A stretch of 21,488 bases of DNA from a virus: positions 1 through 21,488 of IMG/VR virus record IMGVR_UViG_3300034061_004897; one strand, written 5' to 3'. A model generated the notes under the pieces. It was not told the origin of the DNA and searched no databases. It saw nothing but the letters and a program-made list of their open reading frames with translations. Positions 6,903-12,109 of this stretch are shown in pieces. The position numbers and the translations under genes are program-made. Each line of letters opens with the position of its first letter. Within the stretch, counting starts at the first letter, position 1.

Positions 6903-7307
6903 TTAACTATTTAGACGAAATTTCCCAAATGGAATAGTTTGTAAGTCTTTTATTTCTGAAGAATGTACTTCATAAATTCCTCCAGCAATCTCATCCCAAG
7001 TATATTGGCGAACTTCTCCCCAGTGGAAGTTAATTCCTCTAAATCCCCATGAAAAAACATCGGTAACTGCAACTAATGGATTTTGATCATATTGAATATT
7101 TGGAGTTTTTGGATTATATACAAATACATAATACTTTCCAGTTTTTGGAACTTTTTCACTTTCTGTCAATGCGCTAATTATTTCAAGCATTAAATCATCT
7201 GGATCTTCATTACCTACTAAATTCTTTGTTACATTACGAATTCTATTAATATTATCATTAGTATCAGTATTTGTTTTCTTTCTTTGTTTGATTGTTTTTC
7301 TTGGCAT
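6903..7307 (-). CDS. Conserved phage protein of unknown function between gp4 and gp48
   Basis: This is a 134-residue protein. The first ~12 residues are strongly basic (PRKTIKQRKK), residues ~13-55 are polar and probably helical, and the rest is a compact beta-rich region with aromatic residues (YYVFVYNPKTPNIQYDQNP, VFSWGFRGINFHWGEVRQYTW). This region could be an SH3-like barrel. Similar proteins occur at this position in other marine T4-like phages to my recollection, always unnamed. Being cotranscribed with gp4, gp48 and gp53 suggests a virion assembly role. The start is one base from the gp4 stop. Confidence 0.75.
   Translation of the reverse strand: MPRKTIKQRKKTNTDTNDNINRIRNVTKNLVGNEDPDDLMLEIISALTESEKVPKTGKYYVFVYNPKTPNIQYDQNPLVAVTDVFSWGFRGINFHWGEVRQYTWDEIAGGIYEVHSSEIKDLQTIPFGKFRLNS
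6908..6914 (-). promoter_or_regulatory. CTAAATA late-promoter-like box before gp48
   Basis: On the minus strand CTAAATA overlaps the last codons of the 134-aa gene and sits 14 bases before the gp48 ATG. The same heptamer occurs in the divergent spacer at 7741-7780. Here the leader would be only a few bases long, so it may just be coding sequence. Confidence 0.25.
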
Positions 7308-7308
7308 T

Positions 7309-7740
7309 TTAGATACCTAATTCATCTTCTGTGATGATTTTAAATTGCCATTGACGATCTTCGCAAAATTCTTTTGCTGCTTTCCATTTTGCTTGGTTTT
7401 TTGCATACTCTACTACTTCGTAGATGTATCCTTTTGTTTTTCTTTTTTGTACTTTGGGTTCTACTGTTTGTTTTTTTGGTTTTATTTCAATTAAATATTT
7501 TTTAATTACACCATTTTCATTTACCTTAATATAAAAATCTGGGAAATATCTGTGAATACGATTATCTATGGGTGATCTATAAGGTAGACAAATCTCTTCA
7601 GATCCCCATTCTAAAATATGTTCTCGCGTATCACAATAAACCATAAATTTTCTTTCCCACAAAGACCTGTATATGATATTTGTGGGATCACCTTTATATT
7701 TTTTGGGGTATGATGGTTTATATTTTCCCTTATATGACAT
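7309..7740 (-). CDS. 4: gp4 head completion protein
   Basis: This 143-residue protein has the highly conserved gp4 pattern: YPKKYKGDPTNIIYRSLWER, KFMVYCDTREHILEWGSEEI, PYRSPIDNRIHRYFPDFYIK and YLIEIKPKKQT. The E..(P)DF.I..EIKPK arrangement resembles a TnsA/PD-(D/E)XK nuclease-like core: D, then E-I-K in LIEIKPK. T4 gp4 (gp50/4) is needed to finish the filled head before tail joining. It is the first gene of the inverted block and faces the divergent late-promoter-like spacer. Confidence 0.92.
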   Translation of the reverse strand: MSYKGKYKPSYPKKYKGDPTNIIYRSLWERKFMVYCDTREHILEWGSEEICLPYRSPIDNRIHRYFPDFYIKVNENGVIKKYLIEIKPKKQTVEPKVQKRKTKGYIYEVVEYAKNQAKWKAAKEFCEDRQWQFKIITEDELGI

Positions 7741-7747
7741 CTAAATA
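7741..7747 (+). promoter_or_regulatory. Late-promoter-like CTAAATA box, rightward
   Basis: CTAAATA starts the 40-base spacer and is followed by ATT. It lies 33 bases upstream of the ATG at 7781. Compared with the T4 late box TATAAATA it keeps the TAAATA core. It faces the tail gene block and is mirrored by an identical box on the other strand. Confidence 0.55.
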
Positions 7748-7771
7748 ATTCATAACATAGTATCTTAAAGA

Positions 7772-7778
7772 TATTTAG
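7772..7778 (-). promoter_or_regulatory. Late-promoter-like CTAAATA box, leftward
   Basis: On the minus strand CTAAATA (top-strand TATTTAG) lies 31 bases upstream of the gp4 ATG. It is the mirror image of the rightward box, and the two would drive divergent late transcripts from one 40-base spacer. Confidence 0.55.
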
Positions 7779-7780
7779 AA

Positions 7781-8572
7781 ATGTCATTAGTACCTCAAAT
7801 TGGCACTGTTAATATGAGTACATTACCAATTCTTCTTCAGGGGGGATTGGCTAGAACAAATTTATATGAGGTTTCAATTACTCCATCTTGGTTGTCACCA
7901 TCAAATACAACATCTTTTTTAGATTTTTTGAGGAGCGGAACACAATATGGTTCTATTAATTTTACAACTGATTTTGGAAATAGACTAGGTCTTTTATGTT
8001 CTGAAGCATCTCTTCCAACTTCCTCATATGCCACTTCGGAAGTTAAAGACAATTATATGGGTGTTTCTGAAGAATTTGCCCATAGTAGAATTAATACTGA
8101 TATTGATTTTACTTTTTATATTGATAGAGATTATAAGGTTTTACAATTTTTTGAATCATGGATGGATTATATTTCCGGGGGAGCAGGTGGTCAATCACCG
8201 CAAATACAGGGGAGTAATGCTCCAACTAGAGGATATTACCGAAAGTATAATTACCCAAGATACTATAAAACAGATGGAGTTTATATAAAGAAATTTGAAA
8301 GAGATTTTGCATCTTCTAGATCTACAAATGTATCTTTTCAATTGGTCAATGCTTTTCCAAAGTCTGTTGCATCAATACCAGTCGCATATGGAGAAGCAGA
8401 AATTATGAAAGTTACTGTTACTATGAATTATGATCGTTATGTTATGAGAAGAGAAAATGCACCATTTAATTTTGACAGTGACACTTCAATAGGTGCAAAT
8501 GATCTTCTACCATCTTCCACTGAAACATTATCTCCATTATCCCCAGCATTTAATAATCCAGCGATAGCCTGA
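7781..8572 (+). CDS. Tail tube initiator-like baseplate protein (gp54/gp19 fold)
   Basis: This is a 263-residue protein. After a short leader, ARTNLYEVSITP opens a tube-protein-like domain, followed by LCSEASLPTSSYATSEV, a DIDFTFYIDRDYKVLQFFESWMDYI segment and, after a Gly/Ser/Gln-rich insertion (~residues 130-150), VSFQLVNAFPKSVASIPVAYGEAEIMKVTVTMNYDRYVM. The same order (RTN.., SxxxPxxxx, FR.D..Y...Q.W, AxPxSVSxxELxYDxxxxxxxxVTFxYxxx) is seen in T4 gp54 and the gp19 tube family. gp54 is the usual partner of gp48, which lies just across the divergent spacer. A tube paralogue other than gp54 cannot be excluded. Confidence 0.65.
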   Translation: MSLVPQIGTVNMSTLPILLQGGLARTNLYEVSITPSWLSPSNTTSFLDFLRSGTQYGSINFTTDFGNRLGLLCSEASLPTSSYATSEVKDNYMGVSEEFAHSRINTDIDFTFYIDRDYKVLQFFESWMDYISGGAGGQSPQIQGSNAPTRGYYRKYNYPRYYKTDGVYIKKFERDFASSRSTNVSFQLVNAFPKSVASIPVAYGEAEIMKVTVTMNYDRYVMRRENAPFNFDSDTSIGANDLLPSSTETLSPLSPAFNNPAIA

Positions 8573-8578
8573 TAAATA
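8571..8578 (+). promoter_or_regulatory. T4-type late promoter box before gp26
   Basis: GATAAATA differs in one base from the T4 late box TATAAATA. It overlaps the previous stop and lies 27 bases before the gp26 ATG. That ATG also has a good SD (AGAGG, 8598-8602). Confidence 0.55.
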
Positions 8579-8605
8579 ATCACAACTGAATTGTATTAGA
8601 GGATT

Positions 8606-9328
8606 ATGCCTTTACCTAAAATTAATACTCCAACTTATGAGTTGGAAATTCCTTCAACTGGAAAAAAGATAAGATACAGACCTTTTCTAGTTAGGGAAGA
8701 AAAAATTCTTATCATGGCACTAGAATCTGAAGACATGAAGCAGATAACCAGTGCTATTGTTCAGATTCTGACAGAATGTATTCTTACAAAGGGAGTTAAA
8801 ATTTCTGATCTAGCAACTTTTGACATTGAGTACATTTTCTTAAATTTAAGAGCTAAATCAGTTGGAGAAACTGTTGAAGTTAATGTGATTTGCCCAGATG
8901 ATGGAGAAACACAAGTTAAGATGGAAATTGATATTGATGAGATTAAAGTTCAAAAAGATACGGAACATACTCAAATAGTTAAATTGGATGATGAACTTTC
9001 AATGAAGATGAAGTATCCTTCATTAGAACAGTTTGTTGAAAATAATTTTGAATATAATAGTGATAATAATGATGTTGATAAATCTTTAGATATGATTGTT
9101 TCTTGTATTGATATGATTTACAATCAAGAAGAGTCTTGGTCTGCTGTCGACTGCACTAAAAAAGAAGTGAAGGAATTTGTAGATCAGATGAATACCAAGC
9201 AGTTGACAGAAATTGAAACTTTCTTTACTACAATGCCTAAATTATCCCACAAAGTTCAAGTCAAAAATCCAAAGACCAAAGTTGAAAGTGAAGTAGTTCT
9301 GGAGGGTCTTGCCAGTTTTTTCACTTGA
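8606..9328 (+). CDS. 26: gp26 baseplate hub assembly protein
   Basis: This 240-residue protein resembles the T4 gp26 / T4-like baseplate protein family (T4 gp26 is 208 residues). Family features are the N-terminal TPTYELEIPSTGKKIRYRPF and LVREEKILIMALES, a four-stranded middle containing VGETVEVNVICPDDGE (the zinc-ribbon-like loop has only one Cys here), an acidic PSLEQF region and a helical C-terminus with EIETFFTTMPKLSH. T4 gp26 is needed to assemble the hub. The stop overlaps the region before gp51, and the last codons contain a TTTTTTC slippery heptamer, so a longer frameshifted product is possible. SD AGAGG supports ATG 8606. Confidence 0.85.
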   Translation: MPLPKINTPTYELEIPSTGKKIRYRPFLVREEKILIMALESEDMKQITSAIVQILTECILTKGVKISDLATFDIEYIFLNLRAKSVGETVEVNVICPDDGETQVKMEIDIDEIKVQKDTEHTQIVKLDDELSMKMKYPSLEQFVENNFEYNSDNNDVDKSLDMIVSCIDMIYNQEESWSAVDCTKKEVKEFVDQMNTKQLTEIETFFTTMPKLSHKVQVKNPKTKVESEVVLEGLASFFT

Positions 9329-9342
9329 GTATGGCTCATACT
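9301..9342 (+). promoter_or_regulatory. Candidate -1 programmed ribosomal frameshift signal
   Basis: Three elements line up. GGAGGG (9301-9306) could act as an internal SD, 9 bases before the heptamer TTTTTTC (9316-9322), which is in the zero phase T-TTT-TTC. Five bases later comes a stem AGTATG/CATACT (9328-9342, loop GCT). Slippage would read on through CAC TTG AGT ATG into gp51, giving a ~304-residue gp26-gp51 fusion. The hairpin is short and AT-rich. Confidence 0.5.
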
Positions 9343-9519
9343 AGCCTTGAGTCATATTTCAAAATTAATTTTGCCATGATGCAGCACCATAAATATTCTT
9401 TGACAGAGCTAGAAAATATGATGCCTTGGGAAAGAGAAGTTTATGTTTCTCTTTTACAACAACATGTTGAAGAAGAAAACTTAAAAGCGCAGCAAAGTGG
9501 AAATCGATCAGGTTTATAA
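9331..9519 (+). CDS. 51: gp51-like hub assembly protein (short form)
   Basis: This is a 62-residue protein from ATG 9331 (an in-frame TTG at 9325 also exists). LESYFKINFAMMQHHKYSLTELENMMPWEREVYVSLLQQHVEEE has the short helical pattern with the PWERE.Y motif seen in cyanophage gp51 and in the second part of many tail assembly chaperones. T4 gp51 is much longer and is required for hub formation without being clearly a virion part. There is no SD at normal distance from the ATG; GGAGGG is 24 bases away and the start lies within a small hairpin. Expression by coupling or -1 frameshift from gp26 therefore looks likely. The 3' end overlaps the next gene by 23 bases. Confidence 0.75.
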   Translation: MAHTSLESYFKINFAMMQHHKYSLTELENMMPWEREVYVSLLQQHVEEENLKAQQSGNRSGL

Positions 9520-12103
9520 GGCACCATCTATTCCCAAATTAAATCGTAGAAATATTAAGTCTACGTTAATTAGTGGTGCCATTAAACCTGGTGTTGAACT
9601 AAAGAAGACAAAATTTAGTTTTATTAAACCTTTAGCGAAGTTAATTCCAGACTCTTTAGTTCCGATCAAAGAGGATGAGAGCAAAAGGGAAGCATTAGTT
9701 AAGTATATACAGTCTAATTTTGGGATACATAAAGTATTAGAACAGTCGAATAAACTGTTATCCCAAATCAAAGATCAATTATCTTTAGATTTTCTTTCTA
9801 GAATTAGAGAAGAGAAAAAAGATCTAGAAGAATCTAAAAAAAGAATCGCAGCAGAAAAGGTTAAAGATAAAGAAAAAAAATTAGAGAGCGGTGGCGTAAG
9901 AGGGTTTTTAGGTAAAACATTTAGTACACTTCTTGCTCCAGCAAAGAGTATTTTTCAAAAGTTAATTGACTTCTTTTCAATAATACTGACTGGAATTTTA
10001 GTTAATAGTGCTTTTAAGTGGTTACAAAAACCAGAAAACCAAGAAAAACTTAAACAGTTCTTTCAGTTTCTAAAAGATTATTGGAAAGAACTTCTGATAG
10101 TTTTTGGTGCAATTAAATTATTAGGATTAGTTAGAAAAGTTTTAAAGGTTGCGAATGCTCTTAAAAGTCTTATAGAGTTCTTCAAGAAAAAACCACAACT
10201 ACCTTGCAATTGTCCAAAATCTCCTGCACAAAAAGGAGGACTTCCAGATTGTGAACCTATTAAAGATTGTGTCGATAGTTTAGTTAAAGATCCGAAGAAA
10301 GGACCTGGATTTTTAGAAAATCTTGCCGAATCATTATTAGGAACAAAAGCATTCGCTCCATTTTTACTTTTATTAGGAAAACCACTACAGACACCTCAAC
10401 CTAAAGCACAACAACCTGCTCAACAACCAGCACAACAACCGGCACAACAACCTGCACAACAACCAGTAAGAAAACCAGTATCACCACAACAAGTTCCTCT
10501 TTTGAAAAGAGGAGGTCCTCCAAAAGGTTTGACTGATTACATTAATAATTTACAAAATCAACCAACTGCCGAAGCAAAATTATTCAAACAATTAAACTTA
10601 CCTTCTTGGAGTATTCCAATTGTTGAAGCAGTTCTTACATCTGCTACCATGGGATTAGGTAGAGGACGTGGAATTGGTTCTGCAGGTAGAATAAGAATTA
10701 ATCCACAACAATATCCTCGTCCACTTGGCCCCTATCCACAATCAATTCAAAGTCCAGTACGACCAATAAAACCAGTTAATACTACTTTAAGTGTTCCAGA
10801 ACTTCCTGCTCAACCTACTCGTTTATTAGATAGAGTACGAGTTACTGGTGCTAGTGGTAAAAAAACTATTGTCAGAAACCAAAGATTATTTTCAAATTTA
10901 GCATATAAATCTGATAAACAACTAGTTAGTAAAATAACAGAAGATCCAACAACTTCAACAGAATTTCTTAAGTTTTTAAAGCAAAGTCAATCTTTTACTA
11001 GGTCTGGATCTGATCCAAAAAATTTAAAAACTATAAATGATTTTGCAGAAATGCAAAATATTCCTGTTGAGCAACTTATACAAAGTCAAACAAAAAACTT
11101 TAGATCATATTTGCAAAATCAATATGTTGTTAGTAGAGAAAAGGGTGGAACAATCCCAAAAATTTCACTGTTTGCTGGAGGTGGAACTGTTGGAGGACCT
11201 GGCGCATTAGGTGTTGATAGCGTTCCTGCTGCGATAGCATCTGGGGCAGGAAAACTTGCTAACTATGGAAAGGCACTACTCGCACCTGGTGAAGAAGTTA
11301 TTAATACTCGTGCATCTATGCTTTTCAGACCGTTACTGAAAGACATTAATGATAATGCTGCTAGGATGTGGCAGAGTTTTACAAATGCGGTAAGAAGACA
11401 AGATGCTGTTAATAATATTAAGTCTGGTATAATTGAAGAACTGAATAAAATTTTAGAAGAATTTAAAGCATTATTAGATAAAGAGTCTAATGATATAAAA
11501 AGAAAAAATAGATCAGCAAGAAAACCTCCTGGTGGTGGTGGATTTAGACCATCCTTTGGTGGTGCTAATCCAATTCAAAAAATTGATAAAGGAGTTGGTG
11601 GATTAGTTCAAAATGTTGGTGGAATGCTAGGTAAAAATCAAGGAAAACAAACTGGAATTCCTGGAGGTGGATTTATTGGTGAGCAACTTGGAAGAAATGA
11701 AGCAGATAGAAGATATGAGGATCTTAAAAATTCAATTAGAGAACTTATGAATAAATCTAGATCTAATATTTCTAGACCAAATATTAATGTTCAAAATCCA
11801 ATAAATTTAACACAAAATATAGTTAATCCGGAAATTGAAAAAACTATACTAGGTAATCAAAACATATATGTTATTCCCGTACCAGTTTCTAGAGAAACAT
11901 CCAAATTGTCTAGATCCAAATCCTCTGGTGGAAATATTAGTGTTATAAACCTTCCACCAAAAACGGTTAATTTATCTAAACCAAAATCTAAACCACTACC
12001 ATCATCACCTTCCGGAACATCATTACCGTCTATTTCTCCTATTGATCAAAGTAATGATTATGTGTTTACAACACCTTCTATGTACGGCATTCTAGTAGTC
12101 TAA
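9497..12103 (+). CDS. Large tape-measure-like tail protein
   Basis: This 868-residue protein starts at GTG 9497 inside gp51; no ATG near the 5' end is available. Residues ~85-130 are charged and coiled-coil-like. A hydrophobic segment follows (FFSIILTGILVN, ~160-171), then a second (KELLIVFGAIKLLGLV). Next are four cysteines (C237, C239, C252, C258) and a five-copy AQQP repeat (residues ~304-323). Around 558-612, the GGG-TVGGPGALGVDSVPA...LLAPGEEVIN stretch resembles the Gly-rich D-S-V-P-A/P-G-E segment common in tape-measure proteins. A Pro/Ser/Asn-rich tail ends it. Position right after gp26/gp51 is where tape-measure genes follow chaperones. No T4 gp29 similarity was recognised by eye. Its N-terminus is related to the next gene's. 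Confidence 0.75.
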   Translation: MEIDQVYKAPSIPKLNRRNIKSTLISGAIKPGVELKKTKFSFIKPLAKLIPDSLVPIKEDESKREALVKYIQSNFGIHKVLEQSNKLLSQIKDQLSLDFLSRIREEKKDLEESKKRIAAEKVKDKEKKLESGGVRGFLGKTFSTLLAPAKSIFQKLIDFFSIILTGILVNSAFKWLQKPENQEKLKQFFQFLKDYWKELLIVFGAIKLLGLVRKVLKVANALKSLIEFFKKKPQLPCNCPKSPAQKGGLPDCEPIKDCVDSLVKDPKKGPGFLENLAESLLGTKAFAPFLLLLGKPLQTPQPKAQQPAQQPAQQPAQQPAQQPVRKPVSPQQVPLLKRGGPPKGLTDYINNLQNQPTAEAKLFKQLNLPSWSIPIVEAVLTSATMGLGRGRGIGSAGRIRINPQQYPRPLGPYPQSIQSPVRPIKPVNTTLSVPELPAQPTRLLDRVRVTGASGKKTIVRNQRLFSNLAYKSDKQLVSKITEDPTTSTEFLKFLKQSQSFTRSGSDPKNLKTINDFAEMQNIPVEQLIQSQTKNFRSYLQNQYVVSREKGGTIPKISLFAGGGTVGGPGALGVDSVPAAIASGAGKLANYGKALLAPGEEVINTRASMLFRPLLKDINDNAARMWQSFTNAVRRQDAVNNIKSGIIEELNKILEEFKALLDKESNDIKRKNRSARKPPGGGGFRPSFGGANPIQKIDKGVGGLVQNVGGMLGKNQGKQTGIPGGGFIGEQLGRNEADRRYEDLKNSIRELMNKSRSNISRPNINVQNPINLTQNIVNPEIEKTILGNQNIYVIPVPVSRETSKLSRSKSSGGNISVINLPPKTVNLSKPKSKPLPSSPSGTSLPSISPIDQSNDYVFTTPSMYGILVV
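10406..10465 (+). repeat. Five tandem 12-bp repeats encoding AQQP
   Basis: Five in-frame copies of GCNCAACAACCN encode (Ala-Gln-Gln-Pro)x5 in the 868-residue protein. Copies differ only at third positions (GCA/GCT, CCT/CCA/CCG). It is a likely extended linker and a site where copy number could vary by slippage. Confidence 0.95.
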
Positions 12104-12109
12104 TAAATC

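Noticed and set aside
10406-10465. CRISPR-like repeat array
   Set aside because: The 12-bp units have no spacers and are in frame coding for AQQP; this is a protein repeat.
12096-12109. Late promoter box (TAATAAATC) before the 934-aa gene
   Set aside because: It ends at the ATG itself, leaving no room for a transcript start and leader; it consists of stop codons and spacer.
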